A stretch of DNA of 64,000 nt from Bacteroidaceae bacterium (GCA_017507385.1 JAFWAX010000032.1:1-64000), one strand, 5' to 3'; shown: positions 8,422 to 18,588, counted from the stretch's first letter. Notes: generated by a model not told the origin, from the letters alone. Translations and numbers: made by a program.

Positions 8422-9918
8422 ATGATGACTTCTACAACAAACAAAATGACCAATTACCGCTGGGTGATTTGCGCCATGCTTTTCATTGCCACGATGGTAA
8501 ATTACATGGACCGTCAGGTTCTGTCTCTCACTTGGAAAGATTTTATTGCCCCAGACTTCCACTGGAACGACAACGACTATGGTAATATTACTTCCATATT
8601 CTCCCTTTTCTATGCTGTCATATCCTTATTTGCTGGAAAATTCATTGATTGGATGGGCACAAAAAAAGGCTACATTTGGGCCATCGTCATCTGGTCAATT
8701 GCAGCATGCCTTCATGCTGCGTGCGGATGGGTCACCATGCAGTGTGTTGGCATCGGTTCCTCAGAAGAACTCCGAGCTGTCGAAGCAGGAACAAAATTGG
8801 CACTCACTATCAGCACAATCAGCGTATGGCTGTTCCTCGCCTGCCGCATCATTCTTGCCACAGGCGAAGCAGGAAATTTCCCTGCCGCAATTAAGGTTAC
8901 AGCAGAGTTTTTCCCAAAGAAAGACCGCGCCTATGCTACCTCCATCTTCAATGCTGGCGCATCTGTAGGCGCATTGGCAGCTCCACTCACCATTCCAATT
9001 TTGGCAAATGCCACCAGTTGGGAAATGTCCTTCGTCATCATCGGTGCAATCGGATTCATCTGGGCAGGAGCATGGCTGTTCATGTATTCTGCTCCATCTC
9101 ATAGCCCTTATGTCAACAAAGCAGAACTTGCTTATATTGAATCAGATAAGAATGAAGGAGAAACACAATCAGCAGAAAAACAAGAAACTAAAGAAATCAA
9201 ATTTTCCATCCTCGACTGCTTCAAATATCGCCAAACTTGGGCTTTCATCGTTGGTAAGCTGATGACCGATGGTGTTTGGTGGTTCTTCCTGTTCTGGGCA
9301 CCAGCATATTTCTCCGAACTTGGCTACTCCACAAAAACCACAATGGGACAAATGCTCATCTTCTGCCTTTACCTGATTGTCACCGTTCTCTCCATTTATG
9401 GCGGCTATCTGCCAAAGCTCTTCGTGGAAAAGATGGGCATGAACCCTTATGCTGGCCGTATGCGCGCCATGCTTATCTTCGCTTTCTTGCCGATCTTCGC
9501 TATGTTTGCTCAGCCATTGGCAGGCATTTCCCCATGGTGGCCATGCGTCATCATCGGTTTGGCAGGAGCAGGACACCAAGCATGGTCAGCAAACCTTTAT
9601 TCCACGATTGGAGACATGTTCCCAAAATCAGCCATTGCAACAATTACAGGCATTGGCACCATGTTCGGTGGTCTCTGCTCATTTGCCATCAACAAGGGTT
9701 CTGGTATGCTTTTCACTTATGCAGAGGAACAAGGCGAAGCATTTAGCTTCATGAGCCAATTTGTATATGACGCTGACAGCCAACAATATGTCATCGAAGC
9801 CTGCACAGGAAAACCTGCTGGCTACTTGATTGTTTTCTGCTACTGCGCTGTTGCTTACCTCATCGGCTGGTTCATCATGAAAACACTCGTGCCTAAATAC
9901 AAGCCCATCACGAACTAA
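8422..9918 (+). CDS. MFS transporter, anion:cation symporter (hexuronate-type) family
   Basis: This is a 498-residue inner-membrane carrier with about 12 transmembrane helices. The opening YRWVICAMLFIATMVNYMDRQVLS is typical of ExuT/ACS-family sugar-acid transporters, and the loop-2 motif GKFIDWMGTKKGY fits MFS motif A. An acidic/polar central loop (about residues 240-270) separates the two halves. Hexuronate or another organic anion is the likely substrate, but neighbouring genes do not support one in particular. The start MMTSTTNKMTNYRW was chosen because the upstream extension overlaps folB. Confidence 0.8.
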   Translation: MMTSTTNKMTNYRWVICAMLFIATMVNYMDRQVLSLTWKDFIAPDFHWNDNDYGNITSIFSLFYAVISLFAGKFIDWMGTKKGYIWAIVIWSIAACLHAACGWVTMQCVGIGSSEELRAVEAGTKLALTISTISVWLFLACRIILATGEAGNFPAAIKVTAEFFPKKDRAYATSIFNAGASVGALAAPLTIPILANATSWEMSFVIIGAIGFIWAGAWLFMYSAPSHSPYVNKAELAYIESDKNEGETQSAEKQETKEIKFSILDCFKYRQTWAFIVGKLMTDGVWWFFLFWAPAYFSELGYSTKTTMGQMLIFCLYLIVTVLSIYGGYLPKLFVEKMGMNPYAGRMRAMLIFAFLPIFAMFAQPLAGISPWWPCVIIGLAGAGHQAWSANLYSTIGDMFPKSAIATITGIGTMFGGLCSFAINKGSGMLFTYAEEQGEAFSFMSQFVYDADSQQYVIEACTGKPAGYLIVFCYCAVAYLIGWFIMKTLVPKYKPITN

Positions 9919-9919
9919 C

Positions 9920-9972
9920 ATATAAGCAGCAGGTTCAAGAAGTTATGGAATTCTTGAACCTGCTGCTTATAT
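9920..9972 (+). terminator. Perfect 22-bp inverted repeat after the MFS gene
   Basis: Arms 9920-9941 and 9951-9972 are perfectly complementary (core AGCAGCAGGTTCAAGAA), with a 9-nt loop. It begins 2 nt after the MFS stop. It has no T-run, so it may block 3' exonucleases as well as, or instead of, ending transcription. Confidence 0.7.
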
Positions 9973-10019
9973 ACAAGTAAACAAGTTGAAAATCACATCA
10001 TCCTAACAGATACGGCACC

Positions 10020-10847
10020 ATGCAAAAGTTCCTATACCCCATCATTTACGTCATCATTTTCACAATCATGCAAGTTTTGGCAACCGTTGCTTTTCTGATT
10101 GCCGAACTTATTAAAAATCCCAATTTGCTGGAACCGTTCTATGCTTCAGGAGGAAAAGAAAGCGAATTGCTGAGAGCGATTGACCCCAATGCCTTTTCAT
10201 GGAGCATCATTATCAGTGGAATCATGACCGTAGCTATTATAGCCTTACTTCAAAAGAAGGAAAAAACGAACGCCATGAATCTGCATGTAGCAAATTGGAG
10301 GACTGGACTTATGGCAATGGCAGGTGCCGTTTTATGCATCTTTTCTATGAACATAGCCAGCGAATTTGCCAATCTGCCTGATAATATGGAGGAGCTCCAC
10401 ATTGACTTCGCCACCTCTCCAATAGGCTTGCTCTCGATGGCTCTGATTGGTCCAATCGTCGAAGAATATGTATTCAGAGAGAGCATTCTGGGTCACATGC
10501 TCCGAAAAAACGTATCAGCATGGACTGCTATAATCATTTCCGCACTCATATTTGGCATCATACATGCCAATCCAGCACAGATACCAGCCGCAACAGGAAT
10601 TGGAGTCGTGTTAGGCATCATTTACTATAAGACTGGCAACATTACCATACCCTGCATAATCCATATAGCCAACAACAGCATAGCGGCATGGGGACTATAT
10701 GAAATGGGGCCAGAATCAAAGAATTACAGCCTGGTAGAAGCTATAGGTGGCCACAACATTGCCTGCATATATATGATAATAAGCCTTGTATGCGGCATAG
10801 GACTGCTCTATTACTTTTGGAAACATTATCCTCAGACTCGCCCATGA
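10020..10847 (+). CDS. CPBP family intramembrane glutamic endopeptidase
   Basis: This is a 275-residue multi-spanning membrane protein of the CAAX-protease/Abi family. The catalytic EExxxR motif is EEYVFR at about 148-153, the second motif is FGIIHAN with His182, and the third is IIHIANNSIAAW with His217. Substrates in bacteria are mostly unknown. It overlaps sppA by 4 nt (ATGA), which suggests co-translation of two membrane proteases. Confidence 0.88.
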   Translation: MQKFLYPIIYVIIFTIMQVLATVAFLIAELIKNPNLLEPFYASGGKESELLRAIDPNAFSWSIIISGIMTVAIIALLQKKEKTNAMNLHVANWRTGLMAMAGAVLCIFSMNIASEFANLPDNMEELHIDFATSPIGLLSMALIGPIVEEYVFRESILGHMLRKNVSAWTAIIISALIFGIIHANPAQIPAATGIGVVLGIIYYKTGNITIPCIIHIANNSIAAWGLYEMGPESKNYSLVEAIGGHNIACIYMIISLVCGIGLLYYFWKHYPQTRP

Positions 10848-12628
10848 AGCAATTTATTAAATATGTATTAGCCACCATCATAGGTGTACTGGTATCAGTA
10901 GCCATTGTAACCTTGCTGGCAATGGTGGGATTAGTAAGTTTAGCTACAATAGGAAATACACCTATAACGATAAAAGACAACAGCGTGCTGGTCATCCAGC
11001 TACAAGGCATTATCAACGAGCGTAGCGAAGAAAATCCTTTTGCTGAATTGATTGGAAATGCGGCACTTGCAGAACAAGGATTGGACGATATCCTTTCTGC
11101 TATCGAACGCGCAAAGACCGAATCTAAAATTAAAGGCATCTATATTGAAGCTGGGACTTTCGCTGGAGCGATGCCCGCCACCTTGCAGGCAATTCGCAAC
11201 GCACTGGTAGATTTCAAGCAATCGGGCAAATTCATCGTGGCATACGGTGACATGTACACACAAGGCACCTATTATATCTGCTCTTGTGCTGATTCAGTAC
11301 TGGTCAATCCTCAAGGCATGATAGATTGGAGCGGACTGAGCAGCACGGTGGTTTATTATAAAGATTTGCTTGAAAAAATAGGCATTGACATGCAAGTCGC
11401 CAAAGTGGGTACCTACAAAAGCGCTGTCGAACCTTTCCTACAGAACGAGATGAGCGATGCCAATCGTGAACAAATAGAAACTTACAATCATGAAATATGG
11501 AACGAAATCACCAAAGATGTAAGTATAAGTAGAGGTATTTCCGTTCAAAAACTTAATGAACTGGCCGATTCTGCTATGCTGTTACAAACAGCTCAAAGAT
11601 ATTTTGACGAAAATTTGGTGGACATGTTAGCGTACAGCGATGCTGTACCACAGACCATTGCCAACATGATGAACGTATATTCAGCGGATGAATATAACAC
11701 CATCACTGTCAAAGAATTGGCTTCGGCTGTAGCAAGTCAACCCAAAGATACCAGTGGCAACATCATTGCCGTATATTATGCAGTAGGCGATATTGTCAAC
11801 GAACCATCTGGTAGCTACGCCTTATCCCCAGAAATCGCTGGCACAAAAGTTGTTAAAGACTTAAAGGATTTAGCAGAAGACAAAGACGTGAAAGCAGTCA
11901 TTCTGCGCATCAACTCTGGTGGAGGTTCTGCTTATGCAAGCGAACAGATTTGGCACCAAGTGATGAACATCAAGTCGAAAAAACCAATTATCGTCAGCAT
12001 GGGCGATATGGCAGCATCTGGAGGATACTACATCAGCTGTGCTGCAGATTACATTTATGCCGAACCAACCACCCTCACTGGTTCTATTGGCATTTTCGGC
12101 ATGTTCCCCAATGCAAGCGAATTACTGAACAACAAACTCGGCATACATTCCACCACTGTGAAAACTAACGAATTCGCAGATTTTGGAGATTTCACACGTC
12201 CGTTTACTAACCAAGAACGCATTGTTGCTCAAAATTACATCAACAATGGATATGAACTTTTCACTCGTCGCTGTGCTGATGGACGAAACATGGAACAAGA
12301 GAAAATTAAACAGATTGGAGAAGGAAGGGTATGGACTGGGCTACATGCACAGCAACTCGGACTTGTCGATGAGATGGGAGGATTAACAGAGTCCATAACA
12401 AAAGCAAAGGAATTGGCTGGAATTAACGATGCGACAGTCATCAGCTATCCACCTAAAGCTGAATTTATGGAAAGCCTTTGGGAAGAGATTGCTGGAAATA
12501 GCTATGCTGATACTCAAATCAAACAAGCATTAGGGGAATATTACGATTTTTATTCCGAAATCCAGCACACAAACAAGAGAATGGGAATACAGACTCGACT
12601 CCCCTATTATCTCATGTTTAATCTATAA
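10844..12628 (+). CDS. sppA: Signal peptide peptidase SppA, 67K type
   Basis: This 594-residue inner-membrane serine protease degrades leftover signal peptides. An N-terminal membrane anchor (about residues 5-30) precedes two tandem ClpP-like domains. The catalytic pair is Lys192 in KVGTYKSAVEPF and Ser392 in MGDMAASGGYYIS, matching the long E. coli-type enzyme. The start at 10844 overlaps the upstream protease stop by 4 nt; the longer in-frame start at 10790 would bury the anchor. Confidence 0.95.
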   Translation: MKQFIKYVLATIIGVLVSVAIVTLLAMVGLVSLATIGNTPITIKDNSVLVIQLQGIINERSEENPFAELIGNAALAEQGLDDILSAIERAKTESKIKGIYIEAGTFAGAMPATLQAIRNALVDFKQSGKFIVAYGDMYTQGTYYICSCADSVLVNPQGMIDWSGLSSTVVYYKDLLEKIGIDMQVAKVGTYKSAVEPFLQNEMSDANREQIETYNHEIWNEITKDVSISRGISVQKLNELADSAMLLQTAQRYFDENLVDMLAYSDAVPQTIANMMNVYSADEYNTITVKELASAVASQPKDTSGNIIAVYYAVGDIVNEPSGSYALSPEIAGTKVVKDLKDLAEDKDVKAVILRINSGGGSAYASEQIWHQVMNIKSKKPIIVSMGDMAASGGYYISCAADYIYAEPTTLTGSIGIFGMFPNASELLNNKLGIHSTTVKTNEFADFGDFTRPFTNQERIVAQNYINNGYELFTRRCADGRNMEQEKIKQIGEGRVWTGLHAQQLGLVDEMGGLTESITKAKELAGINDATVISYPPKAEFMESLWEEIAGNSYADTQIKQALGEYYDFYSEIQHTNKRMGIQTRLPYYLMFNL

Positions 12629-12808
12629 AAGGGAAATACACGCTTTTATCAGGCGAAGAATCATCTCTTTTTACAAGTGAAACGATTTAGAATAGGAATA
12701 TGGAAGAGAAAGTAAGTTCTTGACACAAAAACAAGATTACATATACTTTTTTAACGAATTGTAACAAATTCGTAATCACATATTCTTTATTTTTCCAACA
12801 GAATCACT

Positions 12809-12816
12809 TACCTTTG
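12809..12816 (+). promoter_or_regulatory. -7 box upstream of the Na/phosphate symporter
   Basis: TACCTTTG sits 30 nt before the start codon. The expected -33 position carries TTTA rather than TTTG. No operator was recognised in the 217 nt between sppA and this gene. Confidence 0.5.
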
Positions 12817-12846
12817 TACTCAAATTGAAACATAAAAAACTTACTA

Positions 12847-14541
12847 ATGGAAACATTTCAAGATTATTTCAATGTGTCGATGCAGTTGCTTGGTGCGCTG
12901 GCATTGCTTATTTATGGTATGAAAGTGATGAGCGAAGCGCTTCAGAAACTGGCAGGTCCACAACTTCGCCATATTCTGGGAGCAATGACAACCAATCGCT
13001 TCACAGGCATGCTCACAGGTGCTTTTGTCACTTGCGCGGTGCAATCATCATCTGCCACAACAGTCATGACTGTATCGTTTGTCAATGCAGGTTTGCTCAC
13101 TTTGGCACAAGCCATTTCTGTGATTATGGGTGCCAACATCGGAACGACACTGACGGCGTGGATTATGTCGTTAGGATATAATGTAGATCTCACCGTAGTT
13201 CTCTATCCAGCTTTCTTTATTGGCATTATTCTGATATACTTGCGTAAATATCGATATATCGGTGATTTCCTTTTTGGTATAGCATTCATGTTCCTTTCGC
13301 TTGTAACACTTAGTGCGACAGGTAAAGCTATGGATTTGGGTAACAATGAAGCAGTTGTATCTTTCTTTGCTTCATTTGACACCAATAGCTATTCAACAAT
13401 TTTCATCTTCCTTTTAATAGGAACTGTTATTACAGGAATTGTACAATCTTCCGCAGCCGTGATGGCCATCACCATTTTGCTGTGTTCAACAGGAGTTCTT
13501 CCTATATATTTGGGTATCGCTCTTGTCATGGGTGAAAACATCGGAACAACAGCAACTGCAAACTTGGCTGCATTAGGAGCAAACACACAGGCAAGACGAG
13601 CAGCATTGGCACACCTCCTCTTCAATGTCATTGGTGTGATATGGATTATGTGCGTATTCTATCCCTTCGTTAATATGGTATGTGACATAGTTGGCTACGA
13701 CCCAGAAGCAGGCGGACAGGCTCATTTACTCCCTATCACACTGGCCATGTTCCACACTTGTTTCAATGTGACAAACACTGCTGTATTGATTGGCTTCATT
13801 CCTGTTTTGGAACGTCTATGCTATTGGCTCATCAAAGACAACAAAAAAGAAGCAGAAAACTCTTTCAGACTTCAATATATTGGAAACAATATCATGCAAA
13901 CTCCTGAAATTGCAGTTCTTCAAGCTCAAAAGGAAACCATGCGCTTTGCAGAACGTGTATACAGTTTGTTTGAAATGGTTAAAACCATGCTTGATGAGAC
14001 CAACAAAGACAAATGTGCAAAATTATTCAGTCAAATAGAACAAGAAGAAGATTTTTCTGATAAACTGGAACTTGCTATTGCCCATTATTTGGAAAAAGTC
14101 AGCGACGCTCACCTCAGTGACGATACAAAGGATAAAATTCGCCAAATGATGCGAGAAATCAGTGAGTTAGAGAGTATTAGCGACTCTTGTTACAATCTGG
14201 CACGTTCATTCAATCGCTGTCAAGAGTTAAACTTAAAATTCACTCCTGAACTTACAGACAATGTACGCAAAATGATGCAACTCACAGACGATGCCTTAAA
14301 AGAAATGAATCTTTTGATTAAGGGTCCACGTGAGCAGCAGAACATGAACGAAACATTCCGTATTGAAAATGAAATCAATGGGCTTCGCAACAAGCTGAAA
14401 GCGGAAAACATCATTAATGTGGATAACAGAAAATATGATTATTCGCTCGGAACGATGTATATCGATATCATCAATGAATGCGAAAAACTTGGCGACTATG
14501 TTGTAAATGTGGTAGAAGCGAGACTTAAAAAGAATGTTTAA
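12847..14541 (+). CDS. Na/Pi symporter family protein with PhoU-like C-terminus
   Basis: This is a 564-residue membrane protein with two Na/Pi-cotransporter repeats, each carrying the QSS signature (VQSSSATTVMTVSFVNAGLL near 60-80 and VQSSAAVMAITILLCSTG near 200). A hydrophilic helical PhoU-like domain covers about residues 340-564. The family imports phosphate with sodium. A two-component pair follows directly, so phosphate-responsive control is plausible. A strong hairpin terminator separates this gene from the regulator. Confidence 0.88.
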   Translation: METFQDYFNVSMQLLGALALLIYGMKVMSEALQKLAGPQLRHILGAMTTNRFTGMLTGAFVTCAVQSSSATTVMTVSFVNAGLLTLAQAISVIMGANIGTTLTAWIMSLGYNVDLTVVLYPAFFIGIILIYLRKYRYIGDFLFGIAFMFLSLVTLSATGKAMDLGNNEAVVSFFASFDTNSYSTIFIFLLIGTVITGIVQSSAAVMAITILLCSTGVLPIYLGIALVMGENIGTTATANLAALGANTQARRAALAHLLFNVIGVIWIMCVFYPFVNMVCDIVGYDPEAGGQAHLLPITLAMFHTCFNVTNTAVLIGFIPVLERLCYWLIKDNKKEAENSFRLQYIGNNIMQTPEIAVLQAQKETMRFAERVYSLFEMVKTMLDETNKDKCAKLFSQIEQEEDFSDKLELAIAHYLEKVSDAHLSDDTKDKIRQMMREISELESISDSCYNLARSFNRCQELNLKFTPELTDNVRKMMQLTDDALKEMNLLIKGPREQQNMNETFRIENEINGLRNKLKAENIINVDNRKYDYSLGTMYIDIINECEKLGDYVVNVVEARLKKNV

Positions 14542-14562
14542 GACTACGCTTGAAATGTTTAT

Positions 14563-14610
14563 TTGACAATAAGTTCCGGCATTCATCCGGGACTTATTAG
14601 TCAAATTTTT
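14563..14610 (+). terminator. Terminator/attenuator between the symporter and the response regulator
   Basis: The left arm (TTGACAATAAGTTCCGG, 14563-14579) pairs with the right arm ending in GTCAA (14604), with one bulge and one G-U type pair, and is followed by ATTTTT. It ends only 10 nt before the regulator start, so expression of the two-component genes must come from read-through or from a promoter hidden in this stem. Confidence 0.75.
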
Positions 14611-14619
14611 ACAGGTGAC

Positions 14620-15303
14620 ATGAAACAAAAAAAAATACTGATAGTAGATGATGAGCAGGATTTATGTGATATCCTGCTCTTTAATCTTCAATCCGCAGGT
14701 TATGAAGTAGATACCGCCCATTCTGCAGAGGAAGCACTAACAAAGGATTTATCAAGCTTTTGTCTATTCCTCCTTGATGTCATGATGGAAGGAATGTCTG
14801 GCTTTGAATTAGCTAAAATTTTGAAGAGGCACCCTTCTTCTGCTGACATCCCCATTATATTCTTAACGGCAAAGGATGCGGAAGAGGATTTGCTGAAAGG
14901 TTTTGACATAGGGGCTGATGACTATATTGCAAAACCATTTTCCATCAAAGAGATAACGGCACGCATCAAAGCTGTATTAAATCGCAGAAATTCCCAAAAC
15001 ATTTCATCCCCAGACCTTTTGACATACAGTGGCATCTGCATGAACCTCACAAAAAAAACAGTCACCATAGATGGGGAACCTGCCACACTGACAAAAACCG
15101 AATTTGAACTTCTCCGACTATTCATGCAGCACCGAGGAAGGGTTTTCACTCGACAACAGGTTATAGAAAAAGTTTGGCCGCAAGAAGTCATTGTAACAGA
15201 CCGTACCGTTGACGTTAACATTACACGAATGCGCAAAAAAATCGGGAAGTATTCATCTAACATCATCGCAAGGCAAGGATACGGTTATCTTTTTGAAGAA
15301 TAA
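14620..15303 (+). CDS. OmpR/PhoB-family response regulator
   Basis: This is a 227-residue DNA-binding response regulator. The receiver domain (about 1-120) has the acidic pair DDEQD, phospho-acceptor Asp53 in LLDVMME, Thr in FLTAKDAEEDLLKGFDIGADDY and Lys in AKPF. The winged-helix domain (about 130-225) has TKTEFELLRLFMQHRGRVFTR and DRTVDVNITRMRKKIG, typical of the OmpR/PhoB class. The start MKQKKILIVDDEQD is standard. The gene pairs with the kinase 9 nt downstream. Phosphate sensing is inferred only from the symporter next door. Confidence 0.93.
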   Translation: MKQKKILIVDDEQDLCDILLFNLQSAGYEVDTAHSAEEALTKDLSSFCLFLLDVMMEGMSGFELAKILKRHPSSADIPIIFLTAKDAEEDLLKGFDIGADDYIAKPFSIKEITARIKAVLNRRNSQNISSPDLLTYSGICMNLTKKTVTIDGEPATLTKTEFELLRLFMQHRGRVFTRQQVIEKVWPQEVIVTDRTVDVNITRMRKKIGKYSSNIIARQGYGYLFEE

Positions 15304-15312
15304 ATAATTAAC

Positions 15313-16242
15313 ATGAAGAAAAGGAAGAAGATAACAGAAGGGCACAAGATGTTCTTCAATGTAATGGGGGTGTTCCTTATCTATACCCTTATATTCTTGC
15401 TTTTCAAAAATTACGAACAAAACTACCTGCCACCCTACAACGAAACAGACGACATCCATCTGCTCATATTTTGCGGTTTCTTCATGATTGGATTGGCATG
15501 GATTATGTACTATTATGCCAAACGAATGAACAAGCGCATCAGCCATGAACAAAGACAAAAAGAAACATTGATGCGCAGAGAACTGACACAGAACATCTCT
15601 CACGAACTCAAAACCCCTGTTGCCAGTATCCTCGGATTTACAGAAACTATTCTCGAAAATCCCACCATGCCCGAAGATACAAAGATGCAATTTGTAACTC
15701 GTACCAATGCACAAGCGCAACGATTGGCTTCACTTCTACAAGATATTTCTATGCTCAACCGCATGGACTATGCTGCCAATGTTCTTACCATCGAACGAAT
15801 CAATGTCTCAAACATTGTTTCTGAAATTATACAAGAAATAGAACTTGACCTAAACAAGAAAAACATGTTTTCTAAAAATTATCTCCCAGAAAACATACTG
15901 ATAAAAGGGAATACTTCTATGATATACAGCATATTCCGCAATCTATTTGAAAACGCCATCAACTATGCTGGAAATGGAACAACTATAGAAATTTCGGCAG
16001 AAGAACATCCCACCAAGTGGCATTTCATATTCAGCGATAATGGACAGGGGATTCCTTCTGAACATTTGCCACGAATTTTCGAACGCTTTTACAGAATCGA
16101 CAAAGGACGAAGCCGCGCTCTCGGTGGAACAGGGCTGGGACTTGCCATCATCAAGAATGCCATACAGCTGCATGGGGGCAAGATTACTGCATCTTCAACG
16201 GAAGGCGGAGGCCTACGTTTTGATTTTACGTTGAAAAAATAA
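15313..16242 (+). CDS. Membrane histidine kinase (PhoR-like, short)
   Basis: This 309-residue kinase has two N-terminal transmembrane segments (about 14-34 and 50-70) with a periplasmic loop of only some 15-20 residues and no PAS domain. The HisKA domain carries the phospho-accepting His97 in NISHELKTPVASILGF. The HATPase domain shows NLFENAINYA, FSDNGQGIP and ALGGTGLGLAIIKN. The minimal sensor suggests that it reads a membrane partner instead of a soluble ligand; the symporter/PhoU protein upstream is a candidate. Confidence 0.92.
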   Translation: MKKRKKITEGHKMFFNVMGVFLIYTLIFLLFKNYEQNYLPPYNETDDIHLLIFCGFFMIGLAWIMYYYAKRMNKRISHEQRQKETLMRRELTQNISHELKTPVASILGFTETILENPTMPEDTKMQFVTRTNAQAQRLASLLQDISMLNRMDYAANVLTIERINVSNIVSEIIQEIELDLNKKNMFSKNYLPENILIKGNTSMIYSIFRNLFENAINYAGNGTTIEISAEEHPTKWHFIFSDNGQGIPSEHLPRIFERFYRIDKGRSRALGGTGLGLAIIKNAIQLHGGKITASSTEGGGLRFDFTLKK

Positions 16243-16272
16243 TAAAATCCTTCTTATAAATTTACTATCTAT

Positions 16273-17220
16273 ATGGTTAAAATAGCACAACAACTGACAG
16301 ACTTGGTGGGCAACACACCATTACTCCAACTTAACACCTATTCAGCTGCGGAACAATTGCAAACAAACATTATTGCCAAACTGGAATATTTCAATCCTGC
16401 TGGTTCTGTCAAAGACCGCGTAGCACTCGCTATGATTGAAGACGCAGAAAAGAAAAAACTCATAAAGCCTGGAGCAACAATCATAGAACCCACATCAGGA
16501 AATACGGGCGTAGGATTAGCATTAGCCTGTGCTGTAAAAGGCTACAAACTAATCCTCACGATGCCAGAAACCATGTCAGTAGAGAGGCGCAACCTTGTAA
16601 AAGCCTATGGTGCATCCGTAGTTTTGACTCCTGGAAGCACGGGCATGAAAGGAGCCATAGAAAAAGCAGAAGAACTACGCAACAACACCTCTGGCTCCAT
16701 CATCCTGCAACAGTTTGAAAACCCTGCAAACCCTGCCGCACACTATGCCACAACAGCCGAAGAAATCTGGCGAGACACAGATGGAAAGATTGATGTATTC
16801 ATTGCTGGCGTTGGAACAGGAGGAACCATCAGCGGCATAGGAAAAAGACTCAAAGAACTCAATCCTTCCATCTACATCGTGGCTGTAGAGCCAGAATCAT
16901 CTGCCGTTCTTAGCGGAGAAGCACCTGGAGTTCACGGCATACAGGGCATCGGGGCTGGTTTCATTCCAAAGACATTCGACCCCAATGTCGTTGACGAAAT
17001 CTTCAAAGTTCCTACTGATGCGGCAATTTTACACAGCCGTAAAGTAGCAGCTACAGAAGGGCTTCTGGTTGGAATATCATCAGGTGCAGCCATTTATGCC
17101 TCCACTCAAATAGCAAAAAATCCTGCAAACAAAGGGGAAATCATTGTAACACTCCTTCCCGACACAGGAGAGCGCTATCTCTCCACTTCTCTTTACGATT
17201 TCGAGAATTATCCACTCTAA
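16273..17220 (+). CDS. cysK: Cysteine synthase A (O-acetylserine sulfhydrylase)
   Basis: This PLP enzyme makes cysteine from O-acetylserine and sulfide. The 315-residue protein has the PLP lysine in NPAGSVKDRVAL (about residue 46), the substrate loop TSGNTGVGLA, the phosphate-binding GVGTGGTISGIG and the C-terminal GISSGAA. It is complete and of normal length. It starts 30 nt after the kinase and ends at a strong terminator, so it may be read with the two-component genes. Confidence 0.96.
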   Translation: MVKIAQQLTDLVGNTPLLQLNTYSAAEQLQTNIIAKLEYFNPAGSVKDRVALAMIEDAEKKKLIKPGATIIEPTSGNTGVGLALACAVKGYKLILTMPETMSVERRNLVKAYGASVVLTPGSTGMKGAIEKAEELRNNTSGSIILQQFENPANPAAHYATTAEEIWRDTDGKIDVFIAGVGTGGTISGIGKRLKELNPSIYIVAVEPESSAVLSGEAPGVHGIQGIGAGFIPKTFDPNVVDEIFKVPTDAAILHSRKVAATEGLLVGISSGAAIYASTQIAKNPANKGEIIVTLLPDTGERYLSTSLYDFENYPL

Positions 17221-17237
17221 CTTATACAAATATCGAC

Positions 17238-17285
17238 AAAAGTACCATTCGACAGGCATCACACCATGAACGAATGGTACTTTTT
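17238..17285 (+). terminator. Rho-independent terminator of cysK
   Basis: AAAAGTACCATTCG (17238-17251) pairs perfectly with CGAATGGTACTTTT (17271-17284) and runs into TTTTT. Confidence 0.9.
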
Positions 17286-17358
17286 CTACTTTTATTTTTA
17301 TTGTTTAACATTTCTTCGTACCTTTGTGCCCACATTTCAATTTTTTGAAAAGAAGAAA

Positions 17359-18228
17359 ATGGAAATCATCAATTCAGTAAAGGAACTCAAGGCCAAGGTT
17401 TCTGCCCTGAGAAGTGATAACAAAACCGTTGGGCTCGTACCAACGATGGGAGCGCTCCATGCAGGACACGCGTCCTTAGCAAGTCGATGTGTGAAGGAAA
17501 ACGATGCAACAGTAGTAAGCGTATTCGTCAATCCGACTCAATTCAACGACAAGAACGACCTTGCGGCCTATCCTCGCACAATGGATGCCGACTGCGCACT
17601 GCTCGAAAGCATCGGTGTCGATTATGTGTTTGCTCCAACAGTCGAAGAGGTTTATCCTGAACCAGACACTCGCATTTTTTCCTACCCTCCCACCGACACA
17701 GTGATGGAAGGTGCATTTCGTCCAGGGCACTTCAATGGTGTTTGCCAGATTGTCAGCAAACTTTTCATGTTTGTCGAGCCAGACCGTTCATACTTTGGAG
17801 AGAAAGATTTTCAGCAAATTTCAGTCATCCAAGCCATGGTTTCCGACTATGTCGCTCGTGGCGAAGCATGGGCAAAACGCCTTTCCATCTGCCCCTGCCC
17901 CATCGTTCGTGAAGAAGATGGACTTGCCCTTTCTTCTCGCAACACACTATTGACCGATGAAGAACGTGCTATCGCGCCAAACATCTATAAATCCCTGAAA
18001 TCCAGCATCGAATATAGCCACACCCACACTATAGAAGAAACCCGCCAGTTTGTTATTGACAACATTAACGCTATAGAAGGACTTGAAGTACAATACTATG
18101 ACATTGTGGATGCGCTCACTCTCAGAAGCATCTCTTCTTGGGACGATGCTGAGCACATCCAAGGCTGCATCACAGTTTTCTGTGGCGTCACCCCAATCCG
18201 ACTCATCGACAACATCAACTACAAATAA
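17359..18228 (+). CDS. panC: Pantothenate synthetase (pantoate--beta-alanine ligase)
   Basis: The enzyme joins pantoate and beta-alanine using ATP in coenzyme A synthesis. The 289-residue protein has [15 protein letters not shown] with the HIGH-like signature, [17 protein letters not shown], the catalytic region [15 protein letters not shown] and GEKDFQQ, and the SSRN motif. The start [14 protein letters not shown] at 17359 is the normal N-terminus; in-frame codons upstream overlap the promoter region (TACCTTTG 17319-17326). panD follows 9 nt downstream, so the two form a pathway operon. Confidence 0.96.
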   Translation: MEIINSVKELKAKVSALRSDNKTVGLVPTMGALHAGHASLASRCVKENDATVVSVFVNPTQFNDKNDLAAYPRTMDADCALLESIGVDYVFAPTVEEVYPEPDTRIFSYPPTDTVMEGAFRPGHFNGVCQIVSKLFMFVEPDRSYFGEKDFQQISVIQAMVSDYVARGEAWAKRLSICPCPIVREEDGLALSSRNTLLTDEERAIAPNIYKSLKSSIEYSHTHTIEETRQFVIDNINAIEGLEVQYYDIVDALTLRSISSWDDAEHIQGCITVFCGVTPIRLIDNINYK

Positions 18229-18237
18229 CAGAGGACC

Positions 18238-18588
18238 ATGCAGATAGAAGTATTGAAATCGAAACTGCACTGCGTCAAGGTGACAGAAGCCAATCTCAAC
18301 TATATGGGCAGCATCACCATCGACGAAGACCTCATGGATGCCGTTGGCATCATCGCAGGCGAAAGAGTATTCATTGTCAACAACAACAATGGCGAACGCT
18401 TTGACACCTACGTCATCCGTGGCGAGCGAGGCAGTGGCTGCATCTGTCTTAACGGCGCTGCTGCACGCAAAGTCCAAGTAGGCGACATCATTATCATCAT
18501 GTCCTATGCCCTCATGGACTTCGAAGAAGCCAAGACATTCCAGCCCAAAGTGGTCTTTCCCGACCAGAACACAAACAAACTCCTGTGA
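18238..18588 (+). CDS. panD: Aspartate 1-decarboxylase
   Basis: PanD makes beta-alanine, the partner substrate of PanC. The 116-residue proenzyme has the self-cleavage site Gly24-Ser25 in NYMGSITID, where Ser25 becomes the pyruvoyl cofactor, and the usual Lys9, Tyr22 and Arg54-type framework. The stop codon lies inside the stem of the terminator that ends the panCD operon. Confidence 0.96.
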   Translation: MQIEVLKSKLHCVKVTEANLNYMGSITIDEDLMDAVGIIAGERVFIVNNNNGERFDTYVIRGERGSGCICLNGAAARKVQVGDIIIIMSYALMDFEEAKTFQPKVVFPDQNTNKLL

